Positions 11,929-24,527 of a stretch of 64,000 nucleotides of DNA are shown in pieces. The notes below the pieces were generated by a model that saw only the letters and a list, made by a program, of their open reading frames with translations, did not search any database and was not told where the DNA came from. How positions within the stretch are numbered: position 1 is the stretch's first letter; the number at the start of each line of letters is the position of its first letter. The translations under genes were made by a program, and so were the position numbers. The stretch comes from Hymenopus coronatus (taxonomy: Eukaryota; Arthropoda; Insecta; Mantodea; Hymenopodidae). The stretch lies in the NCBI GenBank assembly GCA_030762935.1, contig CM060899.1, forward strand, positions 62,112,501-62,176,500, read 5' to 3'.

Positions 11929-12306
11929 TTTTTTAAATATATAAACGTAACATTCTAAATATTGTCAGCATTGACGTTACATAAGTAGGTTTTGGTGTTG
12001 AAGTTAATATCAGAGAAACAAATGGTGCCAGGCTGAGGCTTGTGTGAAGTTGTCTGTTTGCAATAAGCCCATGGCTCGTTTCGGATAATCCTTATTATGG
12101 TATTAATTGCCCCAGCGACACGGCAAACACGTTCTACTGAAGTCTCAATTATACACTGGAAATGAGTACAGCTTATTCAGGACAACAAAACGACTATTAT
12201 ACACGTAGATTCTATTGCTCTATCATTGATCAATACAAGTTGTTATGCTCTCTTAGTTGTTCTTTTAACATTATTCTATTTTATGTTAATCGAGATAAAT
12301 ATTTTT
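11929..12306. other. Non-W1 segment with a second small repeat
   Basis: The part at 12205-12300 (CTATCATTGATCAATAC, then TATGCTCTCTTAG) is also found at 13795-13890. Confidence 0.6.
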
Positions 12307-12410
12307 ATTTTCTGTACCACGTACATAGTATCTAGAGAATGTATGCATTCCATCTAAAAATTCCATTCAAAAATTTCACCGAAAATATGTTTGAGAACCT
12401 CTGAATAAAA
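12307..12410 (-). mobile_element. W1 3' end piece
   Basis: Degenerate hairpin (TACCACGTACATAGTATCTA) to ACCTCTGAATAAAAA, stopping exactly in the A-run where the next copy starts. Confidence 0.75.
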
Positions 12411-12412
12411 AC

Positions 12413-13200
12413 TCTAATGTGTTCCAATCACATGACCTTCTCTACATCTCTGCAACAAATTATTGTCAAAAAGCTTGTGCTTCTATTTAATTCACGCTAA
12501 TCCAGAAAAAATAGCAGAAATAGTCTTATTACATGCTTCCTTGTAAATAGAGGCGAAATAAAGGAGTCCCATAGGTTAAAGTGATAGTCAAAAGCTGGTT
12601 GCTATGTGACTGAAGTTTCTTTGTTTGTATGGGCAGTAGTTGACAAATTCCTGTTTGAGAAAAGTATAAGTTTGTTAAAGCTGAAACCAAGGATCAACTT
12701 CACGAAAAAATGCATGTAACATAAATTCTGTGTTTTTACGAGCTCCACATTTTGTGTGTGTTGAGTTTTTGTCTATCTCTTGTGGTTTACCAGTTATGCA
12801 AAATTCAGCAACATTCATCCAGAGTGAACCTGTCTTCAAGAATGTTCCCGGATAATTGAAGATATAGATATTATTTGCCACGTAAATATCTTAAATATAA
12901 GATATTTTAATCAAAATCGTTTGAGCTATTTTTGATGAAATCTATAATTTCGATTTTTTTTCCATGTAAAGGGTAGTTTGGGGTGGGGAGGATTTTATTG
13001 AAAATCTTCGTGTCGCATCCTTGGAAGATACAAAACTGAGCTATGTTGCCCACAGACACACACACACGGGCATTAGTCTTTTTTTTTTTAATTCAGGGAG
13101 TCTCAAAACATGCGTTTCCAGTGAAATCTCGGTATCGAATTTTTGGGTGCAATACAATACCTTCTAATTACGGTGTGTACATAGTAAGTATAGAGAAAGT
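12413..13200 (+). mobile_element. W1 copy
   Basis: 5' terminus TCTAATGTGTTCC to a mutated hairpin and AGAGAAAGT. Part of the body is deleted near the CA repeat (13049-13064). Confidence 0.9.
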
Positions 13201-13376
13201 AAAAATGCTTTCTTTGGTTTGAAGGGGTCTCATAATATGTATTTCTGGTGAAATCTCGGTAGAGAATTTTGGGTGAATACAATATTTTCTCTACCCACTA
13301 TGCACATTGTACACGCGTGCTAGAGAAAATAAAAATCTGATGTGTTCCATTTTCATGACTTTCAATATATGAATAT
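13201..13376 (+). mobile_element. W1 3' end piece joined to a 5' end piece
   Basis: 13201-13330 is a hairpin end. After AAAAA a new 5' terminus TCTGATGTGTTCC begins at 13336 and is lost after about 40 bp. Confidence 0.85.
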
Positions 13377-13489
13377 GTGTGACGTACATTGCAGCCAGTG
13401 ACTTAATATACGTCAGACCCCTGAAAAATAGTATGAGAAGAATAACATTAACGGACGGTGAAAGTAGAGCCACCATGGAGGGTTTCTGT

Positions 13490-13785
13490 CATTTTCCAAG
13501 CGGGGTGCGCTGAATTTCCATACTGGAGTTACCACCATGGAAGGGTGCCACCACCGCAGTGCTCGCCAACACTTACAACTCTAAAAGAGACCGGTTGGAA
13601 TGAAATGAAGAGACAGGAATTCGGGGGAATGGAGAAACCTCCCCAGCATTTACCTAGTGACTCGGGAAAACCCCTGAAAAACCCCATGGGTCAGAGAAGT
13701 CGGCCGTGGGAATCAATCCCATGACCTACAAATGTCAGAAACAGACAAAACGACTGGACCACCTGGCTGGGTCAAGCACGCCCAT
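13490..13785 (-). mobile_element. tRNA-derived SINE, type E
   Basis: On the minus strand the head is CCAGGTGGTCCAGTCGTTTT, with a B box-like GGGATTGATTCCC and a body with GTTTTTCAGGGGTTTTCCCG. Single copy, and it lies between partial W1 pieces. Confidence 0.6.
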
Positions 13786-13946
13786 ATATTCCATTGTTCG
13801 ATGATTGATCAATACTTCCAGTTGTTATATGCTCTCTTAGACAGTGTTACTCGCTCTTCTATTGTATGTTAATCCAATTACTTTAGCATTTTTAATTTCC
13901 CTTTCTTTCGCAGAAAATACAAGTTTAAGAACCACTGGATAAAAAA

Positions 13947-14764
13947 TCTGATGTGCTCCATTCACATGACTTTCTCTACATCTCTCTAACAAATTATTGT
14001 TAATAAGCTTATTCCCTTAGAAGCGAAATAAGGCTAAACTAGGCTAAACCGACAGTCAAATGTTTTAAAATGCGGTTGCTATGGGATTGAAATCCGTTTC
14101 TTTACGTGGCCAAGCGTTGACAGTTCCCGTATGAGAAAAGTTTGTTTTTTAAAACTGAAATCATTAATAAGGAATATCTCGAAAACGGTCAACTCAAAAA
14201 AAAGGGGGGGATGACATAAAGTGTGTGTTTTATCGAGATCTAGATTTTTTTGAGAAGTAAATTTTTGTCTATTTCGGTTTAACAGTTCTGCAAAATTCAA
14301 TAAAAAGCATCCGAAATGAAGAAACCCTCAGGCTATTCCTAGAAAGTCCACGATATTCATTTCATTTGTTATAAAAGTATCTTAAACATACGTTTTTTAA
14401 TCAAAATCGTTAGAGCCATTTTTAGAAGATAATTTTTTTTAAAAAATGTCCTATGTAAAGGGTAGTTTGGGGTGGGGAGATTTTCCTCAAAATCTTCGTG
14501 TCGCATCCTTGGAAGATATCAAACTCAAATAACAAGTTTGGTATTTAACTGCCTTTTCGTTTTTGAGCTATGCTGCCCACAGACACACATACGTACACAC
14601 ATACAGATAGACAGAAACACAAGGGACATTTTTCTAAAAATGTTTTTTTTTTTTATTCATGGGGTCTCAAAACATGTGTTTCCGGTGAAATCTCCGTATC
14701 GAACTTTTGGGTGAAATACAATACCTTCTCTATACACTATGTACATAGTATGTGTAGAGAAAGT
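13947..14764 (+). mobile_element. W1 copy, tandem with the next
   Basis: Both termini and an intact hairpin. The junction AAAAC leads straight into a second 5' terminus at 14770. Confidence 0.93.
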
Positions 14765-14769
14765 AAAAC

Positions 14770-15808
14770 TCTGATGTGTTCCTTTCACGTGATCTCTAGC
14801 TGTTCTACAAACAAACTTCTTACAAAAGATTATTCTTCTTTCTATACAATGCTAATCGAGATAAACATTACCAGAATGTTTTTATTACGTAGTTCCTTAT
14901 CAGTAGAAGGGAACTAAAGGAATGCACTTGGCTAAAGCGACAATCAAAAGTTTTAAAATCTGTCGCTATACGATTGTCATTGACATTCGCTTCTTTGCAT
15001 AGCCATGAGTAAAAAAAAAATATTTTTTTTTTGTTTAATGACCGCTTTAACTACTTATGGTACCGCAGGCGGTGACACTGATGATAATGAATGAAGATGG
15101 AGCACCGTTGGAATGCGATGGCGGGGGAAATCGGAGAGCCCGGAGAAAACCCGCCCAGCGCCGCTTTGTCCACCACAAATCTCATATACGGTCGCTTGGG
15201 ATCGAACCCAAGAAAGAGGCGAGTGGTTTAACCACTCGGCCACGTCGCGGCCCCAAAACATGGTGACTTCCTGTTACAGAAAAGTATAATTATTTTAAAA
15301 TTGAAACCAATAACAAAGAATATCTCGGAAATGGTTACCTCCACAACTATAATAATAAGGATGTTGTGACGGGAGCTATATTTTTTTTTGTGTAGTAGGA
15401 TTTTATCTATCTTACGGTTTAATAGTTATGCAAACGTCATTCATTATGAAGACCATTTCTGAGACTATTCATGTAAATATTTTCATATGAGGCATTTTAT
15501 TCAAAACGTTTGAGAAAAACAATTTTTCGAAAATTCACATAAAGGGTAGTGGGGTACTTTCTTGAAAATATTTTATTCGCATCCTTGGAAGATTTAAACT
15601 TAAATACCAAGTTTTGTATTTAACGAATTTTTGTTTTCGAGCTATGCTGCCCTCAGACATACACAAACTTTTTAATAAAAATTCTTTTTTTTTTTATTCA
15701 GGAGCCCTCAAAACATATATTTCCGATGAATTCTTGGTATCAAATATTTTTGTGGAATACAATACTGTTTTTGCCTACTATGTACGCAGAGTACTTGACA
15801 GAGCATGT
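14770..15808 (+). mobile_element. W1 copy interrupted by a type C SINE
   Basis: Divergent copy split by the SINE at 15040-15258. The hairpin is decayed (ACTATGTACGCAGAGTACTT). Confidence 0.85.
15040..15258 (-). mobile_element. tRNA-derived SINE, type C, inserted in a W1 copy
   Basis: On the minus strand it starts GGGCCGCGACGTGGCCGAGT, has B box GGGTTCGATCCC, and a body with GCGCTGGGCGGGTTTTCTCC. It closes in an A-rich tail (T-run near 15020-15035 on plus). It interrupts the W1 copy 14770-15808. Confidence 0.85.
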
Positions 15809-15819
15809 AAAAAATAATT

Positions 15820-16034
15820 TTAGAAAAAGATCCCTATATGTGTATGTGAACAGGATAGCTCAAAAACGAAAAACCGGATAATTGGCATTTATTAGTTTAG
15901 TATCTTCCGAAGATGCAATTCGATAATTTTGAAGATCCAAGTATCCTTTACATGAAACATGTTTAGAGATTTTTTTTATTTTCTAAAAAATGGCTTTAAC
16001 GATTTTTGATTGAAATTCTAATCATTGAAAATAT
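15820..16034 (-). mobile_element. W1 3' part, hairpin missing
   Basis: From TTTTAGAAAAAGATCCC through the TCAAAAACGAAAA block to a divergent body, cut by the SINE at 16035. Confidence 0.75.
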
Positions 16035-16430
16035 ATTATTTATTTATTTTCTATAACTCTAAGTGGAGCATAGAGTATCATTATGGTGTTTCCGTGGCCG
16101 GATTTGATTTTCTAGTTCGTGAATTCGCTGCTATTCGCTGTGGTGATGAAGGATCATCTCGTTGCCAACAGATGCCACTGTAGGACGAATCACGGCCTGT
16201 GGACGTGAAATGGCAAACTCTTGCCCAGAAACCTTCTTTGTTAAGGGCATGGGGTTCCTTTACGTGCAAATAAACATTATACAGGACCACCGGTTTTACT
16301 TCCCTTCAGAAGGAAGTCATACTAAGAATTCTTGCTTCCGAAAAAATCCATCATCCTCCGTCAGATTTGAATCCACTATCTTGATTTTAGAGCCTAGCAT
16401 GGTAACCACTACACCACGAGGGGCGATGAA
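16035..16430 (-). mobile_element. tRNA-derived SINE, type A head with a different tail
   Basis: On the minus strand it starts CGCCCCTCGTGGTGTAGTGG and has a B box-like GGATTCAAATC. It then shares CTTCCTTCTGAAGGGAAGT with the copy at 0.9 kb. The distal part differs from that copy and ends in ATAAATAAATAAATA, a simple tail. It may be a separate subfamily. Confidence 0.65.
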
Positions 16431-16437
16431 AATAAAA

Positions 16438-17288
16438 TCTGATGTGTTCCATTCACATGACTTTCTCTGCATAGCTGTAACAAATTATTGTTAATAAGCG
16501 TATTCTTCTATCTACTTCATGCTAATCGAGATAAACGTTAGCAGAAACGGTCTTATTACTTAGTTCCTTGTAATTAGAAGGGAAATAAGGGAATACAATA
16601 GGCTAAACTTACAGTCAAATGCTTTAAAATGTGGTTGCTATGGGATTGAAATCCGTATTTGTGCATGGCCAGGAGTTGACAAGTTCCCGTGTGAGATAAG
16701 TATAAGTATTTGAAGCTGAAACAAATAACAAGGAATATCTAAAAAACGGTCAATTCCACGAAAAAATTTACATAACCTAAATCGTGTGTTTTGACGAGCT
16801 CTAAGTTTTTTTTGTTAACTGAGTTTTTGTCTATCTCTCACGGTTTACCAGTTATGCAAAATTCTGTAAAATTCATCCAGAATGAAGACGCCTTCAGAGG
16901 CTATTCTCAGAAAATTCAAGTTACACATTTTATTTGTGATGTAAATATCTTTAATTTACGATATTTTAATCAACATTATTAGAGTCATTTTTGAGAAAAT
17001 AAAAATGTTCGAAAATATTTCCATGTAAAGGGTAGTTGGAGTGGGGGGATTTTCTTGAAAATATTTATGTCGTACCCTTGGAAGATACCAAACTTAAATA
17101 TCAAGTTTAGTATTTAACGGAATTTTTTTTTTTGATCAACGCTGCCCGCAAACACACATACACATACGGACATTTTTCTAAAAGTGCGTTTTTGGATTCA
17201 GGAGGTCCTAAACGGCGAAATCTCGAATTTTTGGGTACATTACAATACCTTCTCTATAAACTATGTACATAATACGTGTAGAGAAAGT
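16438..17288 (+). mobile_element. W1 full-length copy
   Basis: Complete ends. The 3' section between the CA repeat and hairpin is shortened (GGTCCTAAACGGCGAAATCT). Confidence 0.93.
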
Positions 17289-17424
17289 AAAAATGGTTTC
17301 TATTTTTCTATTTAGGGTGTCTCAAAATATATATTTCCGGTGAAATCTCGGTATCGAATTTTTGGGTGCAATGCAATATCTCCTCTATACACTATGTAGG
17401 TAACAGAGTACGTGTAGAGAAAGT
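17289..17424 (+). mobile_element. W1 3' end piece in tandem
   Basis: Follows the preceding copy through AAAAATGG. It carries the TTTCCGGTGAAATCTCGG block and hairpin, with an insertion in the loop side (ACTATGTAGGTAACAGAG). Confidence 0.9.
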
Positions 17425-17429
17425 AAAAA

Positions 17430-18002
17430 TCCGGTGTGTTCCATTCACATGGCTTTCTCTATCTGTCCCGCAAACAAAATTTTCCTACAAAGATGTTTTT
17501 TTTTTATCTACATCATTATAAACATTAGCAGAATTGTCTTATTGCTTGCTTCTTTGTAAGTAGAAGGGAGTTCACAGGCTAAAGCGATACTAAAATCTTT
17601 TAAAAGTTCGTCGCTATGTGAAACAACTGAAATTCAGTTCTCTTAGCTTGCTAGGAGTAAAGAAAAGACACAACAAGAAAGCTACTTCCAGTTGAAAAAA
17701 GTTTAAGTACCTTAAAACTGAACCCATTAACTTGGGATTTCTCGAACTCGGTTAACTCTGCAAAAAATGTTTAAGACATAAATTGTGTAATTTAATGAGA
17801 TCTAAATTTTTTGTGTAATAAGTTTTTGTCCTTCTCTTACGGTTTACCAGTTACACAAAAGCTATACACGTTCCATGTAAAGGGAAAAATCGTTGAAAAT
17901 CCTTGTGTCGCATCCTTAGAAGATACTGAACTTAAATACTAGGTTTGGTATTTTATAGACTTTTCGCTTTTGAGCTATGCTGCTCACACACACGCACACA
18001 TT
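17430..18002 (+). mobile_element. W1 copy, 3' end lost
   Basis: Starts TCCGGTGTGTTCCATTCACA directly after the previous copy's AAAAA and ends in the CACACACGCACACA tract. Confidence 0.88.
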
Positions 18003-18347
18003 GAGCCCTGAATATCTCGATACTCATTACCGTGTATCCATTTCGTGTTAGTTTTGATAGTATGTGAGTTTGCAGAGGTCTTCTGGACGCAAATCGCGAT
18101 AATAATGGGAAATGCATATATCCATAATAACGATGGAGCCTTAAACTGGGTTTATTCTTAAACGGTAGGATAATCGATAGGCTAAAGCCCAAAACTACAA
18201 AACGTGTGTCTGTTACAGAACAATTAAAGCTATTTTCCCAATCCAGGGAAACAATAACAGCTGCCTCTCATGCCATAAATTTCAATGTAGTAAGAGAAAC
18301 AATTTCCTGAATGAAGATTTCCGGCGTCACATTTACTAAAAAAAAAA
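18003..18347. other. Non-W1 segment, nothing recognised
   Basis: Fills the gap between a W1 copy truncated in its CA tract and the next copy. No coding or repeat match seen. Confidence 0.5.
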
Positions 18348-19194
18348 TGTGTTCCATTAACATGACTTTCTCTACATCTCTGCAACAAATTATTTTGAAA
18401 AAGCTTATGCTTCTATTTATTTCATGCTAATCGAGAAAAATTAGCAGAAATAGTCTTATAACTTGCTTCCCTGTACGTAGAAGCGAAATAAGGGAGTACC
18501 ATAGATTAAAGTTATATTTAAAAGCTGGTTGCTATGTGACTGAAGTTCCTTTGTTTGTATGGACACGAGTTGACAAATTCCTGTATGAGAAAAGTATAAT
18601 TTTTCAAAGCTGAAACCAAAAACAAGGAATATCTCAAAAAACGATCAACTCCACGAAATAAATGTATGTAACCAATTGTGTGTTTTAACGTGCTTTACAT
18701 TTTTTGTGTGGTACGTTTTTGTGCATCTCTTACGGTTTAGCAGTTATGCAAAATTCCGTAAAATTCATTCAGAATAAAGTAGTCTTTAGTGGCTATTTCA
18801 AGAAAATTCAATATATACATATTATTTGTCAGGTAAATATCTTTAATATACGATATTTTAATCGAAGCCGTTAGCCATTTTTGAGAAAATCAAAATTTTC
18901 TAAAAAAAGTTGAAAAGTTAAAGGTAGATGAGGGTGGGGGGATTTTCTTGAAAATCTTCATGTCGCATCTGAACTAAATACCAAGTTTGGTATCAACGGA
19001 CTTTTGTTTTTCAACTCTGCTACCCACACACACACAGACACACAGACATTTTTCTAAAAAATTTAACTTCTTCTTCTTTTTCCCTCCCCAGAGGGTATCA
19101 AAACATATACTTCAGGTGAAATCTCGGTATCGAATGTTTGGGTGCAAAACAATACCTTCTCTATACACCATATACGTAGTACGGTAGAGAAAGT
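18348..19194 (+). mobile_element. W1 copy
   Basis: 5' terminus follows an A-run. Hairpin is mutated (ACACCATATACGTAGTACGG). Confidence 0.92.
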
Positions 19195-19249
19195 AAAAAG
19201 TTTGGCAACTAATGCAAATACCACGAATCAATAGCGCCAGAATGAAGGA

Positions 19250-19531
19250 AGTATTGTAACATTTTAAAACAGGCCGGTCCCCGTAGCCGCGATCACTAAA
19301 GTGCTTCGTGGCGCAGGGGATCGTGGGTTCGAGTCCCACCTTGAGCATGGGTCGTTCTATGTTTGTAAATGTAATTGTGTATGTGTATTAAAAGCATAAA
19401 GCAAAATGGTAATTAAATAAGAAACAAAGAAATGTTGTGAAAATGGGGGAAAAAAAGACAGGGGAAAAAGGGAAAAAGACATACAGCACCAGAGAGCTGA
19501 CAAGACTCAAAAAAAAAAAAAAAAAAAAAAA
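19250..19531 (+). mobile_element. tRNA-like SINE, type F, with A-tail
   Basis: The tRNA-like segment runs from GTCCCCGTAGCCGCGATCAC to the B box GTGGGTTCGAGTCCCACC. About 150 bp of unrelated sequence and a 24-base A-run (19508-19531) follow. The intact B box is striking, but the 5' half does not fold as a normal tRNA. Confidence 0.55.
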
Positions 19532-19641
19532 CAGCTGGCGCCTCCATTAAAAGTAACGATGTACTCCGGTACCTCTACATTAGTGCAATGTTCAACTCTA
19601 GTCTCTAAAGTATAACCATGTCGCCGGAATTTACACACGTC

Positions 19642-19643
<2 letters not shown>

Positions 19644-19709
<66 letters not shown>
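19644..19709. repeat. (GA)n microsatellite, about 65 bp
   Basis: An uninterrupted GA run, unlinked to W1. Confidence 0.97.
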
Positions 19710-19713
<4 letters not shown>

Positions 19714-19782
19714 TTCGTTAAGGCAATATGTAAGTGAAATTTTATTTTAAAAAAATGTGAAACTTTTCCTTTCTTTAAAAAA

Positions 19783-20480
19783 TCAAATGCATAACATTCA
19801 CAAGCCTTTCTCTGCCTATTCTACAACATGCTATTCTCACAAAGTTATTCTTCTATCTATTTCAAAGTAATCGAGACAAACATTAGCAGAAATGGTGTTA
19901 TTACTAATTTCCTAGAAATGTACCAGAATCAAAACGTTTAAGAGTGGTTCGTTATATAATGAGTTTAAAATTCCTCTCTCGTATATCCAGGGTAAAAAAA
20001 AGAACGATTTCCCTTTTGAGGAAAGTGTAAGTATCAGAAAATGTGGCTAATAAGCAGGAACATCTCGGATATGATTAACTCAAAATATATGTCTGTATTA
20101 ATGTTTATGTAAAATATAAATTTATGCTATGTATTCAACATAAATTGTCAGTTGTCCAGAGACAATTTTTTGTGGAATGAGATTTTGTGTATTTGTTGCG
20201 CAAGTCATCCAGAATGTATACCTCAGAGGCTATTCCCAAAAAATCCAAAATATACATTTTATTTGTCGTGAAAACATATTTAATACATGGTATTTTAATA
20301 AGAATCGTTACAATTTCGAAAAATCGCCTATATAAAGGGTACTTTTTGGTAGTGGAACGTGGTTAAAATATTCCTGGTGTATCTTTGAAAGATTTAGATT
20401 TAAATTTCAAGGTTGGTATTTATCAGAATTTTCTGCCAGGTACTTTGCCCCTAGTAGTTACAAAAGGTACTGCTTTTCAC
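19783..20480 (+). mobile_element. W1 divergent copy, 3' end lost
   Basis: 5' block CAAATGCATAACATTCACAA and body blocks are recognisable. It is cut by the SINE near 20490. Confidence 0.75.
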
Positions 20481-20489
20481 CCAAAAACT

Positions 20490-20700
20490 GAACGTCAAGG
20501 TTTGAGCAGACTGCCTCCGGAGGTCCCGGGTTAGATTCCCGGCTGGGGCGGGGAATTTTTCTTTAACCAGAATTATTCCCTATCCCCCACAGAGTCTGGA
20601 AGTATGTATGTGTGTACAGACAACGAGATGTTTCAAGTGCAAAGCCCCCGATATGGCCTTAGATGTTAAAGGGAGCTAAATAAATGAAACAATCAAAAAA
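20490..20700 (+). mobile_element. tRNA-derived SINE, type G, 5' truncated
   Basis: The B box and T arm GGTCCCGGGTTAGATTCCCG open the segment. It then runs to GAGCTAAATAAATGAAACAA with an A-rich end. This type of ending (GTTAAAGGGAGCTAAATAAA) is SINE/LINE-like. Confidence 0.6.
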
Positions 20701-20701
20701 A

Positions 20702-20830
20702 GAAGTTTCAGCGGAAATGTGTTTTGACATCTGAATAAAAAGAGAATTTTTTAGAAAACGGTGCATGTGTATATAAGAAAATTGGTTGGAGAGCAGGTAG
20801 AGTGAGTTACTTGAAAAGAGCACATCAGAT
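20702..20830 (-). mobile_element. W1 remnant with internal deletion
   Basis: Contains AGTTTCAGCGGAAATGTG and CTGAATAAAAA of the 3' side, then a 5' terminus-like GAGCACATCAGA at 20817-20829. Confidence 0.65.
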
Positions 20831-20834
20831 ATTT

Positions 20835-21706
20835 ATTTTCTCTACACGTACTATGCACATAGTGTATAGAGAAGGTATTGTATTCCACAAAAAAGTTCGT
20901 TACCGAGATTTTATCGGAAATACATGCTTCGGGATCCCTGAATCCAAAAATAAGCATATTTATAAACATGTCCGTGTGTATATCTATGTGTGTGTGTGGG
21001 GGAGGGCAGCATAGCTCAAAAATGAAACGTCGGGTAAATACCAAAATTGGTATTTAATTTTGGTATCTTCCAAGGATGCGATAAGAAAATTTAAACAAAA
21101 ATCCCCCCACCCGCAACTGTCATTTACATGAAACACTTTTTGAAATGTTTGATTTTGATTAAAATATCTTATGTTTAAGATATGTTTATGACAAATAAAA
21201 TGTATATCTTGATTTTTCTGGCATTAGCCTCTGAAGAACTTTTCATTGTGGATGAATTTTGAATAACTGATAAATCGTAAGAGATTGACAAAAACTTACT
21301 ACACCAAAAATGTAGGTCACATTAAAATACACAATTGACGTTATATACATGTGTTTTTGTAGAATTAACCGTTTTCGGGATATTCCGCATTATTGGTATC
21401 AATTTTAAGACAATAGCTTTTCTCAAAAGGCAAGACATATTTCTTCTCATTTCTCGTTTGTTTACTCCTGCCAAGAAAAGGTTTTAGAATTTCAATTGTT
21501 TGACATGGGGACCGGCTTGGGACTTGACTATCGTTTTAGCCTGTGCATTTTCTTAATTCCTTTTTACTTACAAGAAAGCAAATAAAAAGACGAATTCTAT
21601 TTATGTTTATCTTGATTAGCATGGTGTAGCTAAAATATTAATCTTTTGAATAAAAAGTTTATTTGCGAAACAGCTACAGAAAATCATGTGAATGTAACAC
21701 ATCAGA
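20835..21706 (-). mobile_element. W1 copy, tandem with the next
   Basis: Hairpin ACTATGCACATAGT to CACATCAGA, then TTTCTT and the next hairpin at 21713. Confidence 0.92.
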
Positions 21707-21712
21707 TTTCTT

Positions 21713-22569
21713 ACTTTCTCTACACGTACTATGTACATAGTGTATTGAGAAGGTATTGCTTTTCACTCAAAAATTCGATACCGAGATTTCATCGGAAATA
21801 CCCATTTTAGGGTCCCCTGTAACCAAAAAAAAGGTATTTTTAGAAAAGGGTCTGTGTGTGTGTGTGTCTGTGTGCCTGTGAACACGATAACTCAAAAGCG
21901 AAAAGTCGGTAAAATACCAAACTTGGTATTTAAGTTTGGTACCTTCTAGGGATGCGGAACTAAGATTTTGAGAAAAATCCCCCCACCCCAAACTATCCTT
22001 TACATGGAAAAAAGTTTGAATTTTTTTCTTCTCAAAAATGGCTTTAGCGATTATGATAAAATATCGCATATTAAATATATTTATATGGCAAATAAAATGT
22101 ATAGCTTGAATTTTCTAGGGGTAGCCCCTAAAGGCCTCTTTATTGTAAATGAATCTCGCTAAATTTTGCGTAACTGGTAACTCGCAAAAGCTAGACAGAA
22201 ACTTACTCCACAAAAATGTAGAGCACGTTAAAACAGTTTATGTCATATACATTTTTTTCGTAAGGTTTACCATTTTTTAGATTTTTTTATTAGTTTTTGC
22301 TTAAATTACTTGTACTTTTTCATACGGAGTTTGCCAACTCCTATCCAAACAAAGGTACTTCAATCACATAGTAACCAACTTTTAAAAGAATAACCATCGA
22401 TTTAGCCTGTGGTACGCCCCTATTTCCCTTCTACTTACAAGAAAGCAAGTAATAAGACCACTTTTGCTGCATTTTTCTCAATTAGCATTAAATAAATTAA
22501 AGAATAAGCTTTTTAACAAAAATTTATTGCAGAGCTGTAGAGAAAGTTATGTTAATAGAACACATCAGA
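21713..22569 (-). mobile_element. W1 full-length copy
   Basis: 857 bp with perfect ACTATGTACATAGT core. It ends CACATCAGA followed by a 15-base T-run. Confidence 0.93.
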
Positions 22570-22584
22570 TTTTTTTTTTTTTTT

Positions 22585-22859
22585 GTAGAGTTATGCACTT
22601 TCGAAATATTCCGGATTATTGGTATCAATTTTCAGTCACTAACTTTTCTCAAAAGGGAAGACATCTTTCTTTTCGTTTCTCGTTTGCTCACTCCTGTCAA
22701 GAAAAATTTTCCCTTCTACTACCAAGGAAGCAAATAAAAAGACGAATTTTATTTATGTTTATCTTGATTAGCATGGTATAGCTAAAAGATTAATCTTTTG
22801 AATAAAAAGTTTGTTTGCGGAACAGCTAGAGAAAGCTATTTACATGGAATACATCAAAT
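22585..22859 (-). mobile_element. W1 5' end piece, tandem
   Basis: The 5' third of a divergent subtype (TTCCGGATTATTGGTATCAA block) to a mutated terminus (ACATCAAA). Confidence 0.85.
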
Positions 22860-22864
22860 ATTTT

Positions 22865-24527
22865 ACTTTCTCTACACGAACTATGTACATAGTGTATTGA
22901 GAGAGTATTGCTTTCCACTAAAGAATTCGATACCGAGATTTCACCGGAAATACACGTTTTAGGGTCCCTGTAGTCAAAAAAAGCATTTTTGGAAACAGAT
23001 CCGTGTGTGTCCGTATGTCTGTGAACACGATAACTCAAAAACGAAAAGTAGGTAAAATACCAAACTTGGTGTTTAAGTTTGGCACCTTCCAAGGATGCGA
23101 AATGAAGATTTTCAAGAAAATCCCACCCGCAACTACATGGAACATTTTTCGACATTTTTTATTTTCTCAAAAGTGGTTCCGGCGTTTTTGATTAAAATAC
23201 TTTATGTTTAAGATATTTTATGACAAATAAAACGTATATCTTGCTAAATTTTGCGTAACTGGTAAACCGTAAGAGATAAACAGAAACTTACTACACAAAA
23301 ATGTAGATCGTATTAAAACACACAATTTATGTCATACACTTTTTACTTTCTCTATACGTACTATGTACATAGTGTATAGAGAAGGTATTGCATTCCACCA
23401 AAAATTCGATACCGATATTTCACCGGAAATATATGTTTTATGGTCCCCTGTATCCCAAAAAAGTATTTTCAGAAAAAGGTCCGTGTGTGTGTCCGTGTGT
23501 TAATGTGTCCGTGTGTCTGTGAACACGATAACTCAAAAACGAAAAGTCGGTAAAATACCAAACTTGGTATTTAAGCTTATTATCTTCCAGAGATGCGACA
23601 CGAAGATTTTGAGAAAAATCCCCCTATCCCAAACTACCCTTTAGATGGAAAAAATTTCGAAAATGTTGACCTTCTAAAAATGGCTCTAACGATTTTGGTT
23701 AAAATATCGTAGATTAAAGATATTTACCTCGCAAATAAAATGTATATTTTGAATTTTCTGGGAATAGCCTCTGAAGACTACTTTATTCTCGGTCAATGTT
23801 ACGGAATTTAGCATAACTGCTCAACCGTAAGTGATGGACAAAAACTTACCACACAACTAATGTAGAACACTTTAAAACACACAATTTATGTTACATACGA
23901 TTTTTTTCATGGAGTTGATTGTTTTTGAGATATTCCTTGTTTTTGGTTTCAGCTATGAAAAACTTACTTTTCTCATACAGGACTTTGTGAACTCGTGTAC
24001 ATACAAACAAAGGAACTTCAGTTATATAGCAACCAGCTTTTGACTATCACTTTAACCTATGGTACTGCCTTATTTCGCTTCTACTAACAAGGAAGCCAGT
24101 AATAAGACTATCACTGCTAATTTTTTCTTGATTAGATGAAGTAAATAGAATAATTTGTTGTAGAGATGTAGAGAAAGTCATGTGAATGGAACACATCAGA
24201 TTTTTTTCTCGTGAAATTGACCATTTCTGATACATTCCTTGTTATTTGTTTTAGATTTAAAATACTTAAACTTTTTTCACATGGAAAGATGTAAACTCCG
24301 GGCCCTGCATATAAACGGATTTCAAGCACATGGCAACCAGCTTTTAAGAGATCTTACATTCATTTAGCCTAGTGTTTTCTATTTTTCTCTTCTACTTACA
24401 AAGAAGTTAGTAATTAAGAAAATTTCTGCTAATGTTTATCTCGATTATCACAGAGTAGGTAGAGAGTGTATGCAGTTTAACAATAATTTGTTACATCGAT
24501 GTAAAGAATGAGAATGGAACACATCAG

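Noticed and set aside
19250..19330. A possible functional tRNA gene (intact B box GTGGGTTCGAGTCCCACC)
   Set aside because: The 5' half does not give a plausible acceptor stem and D arm, and a SINE-like body with an A-tail follows.
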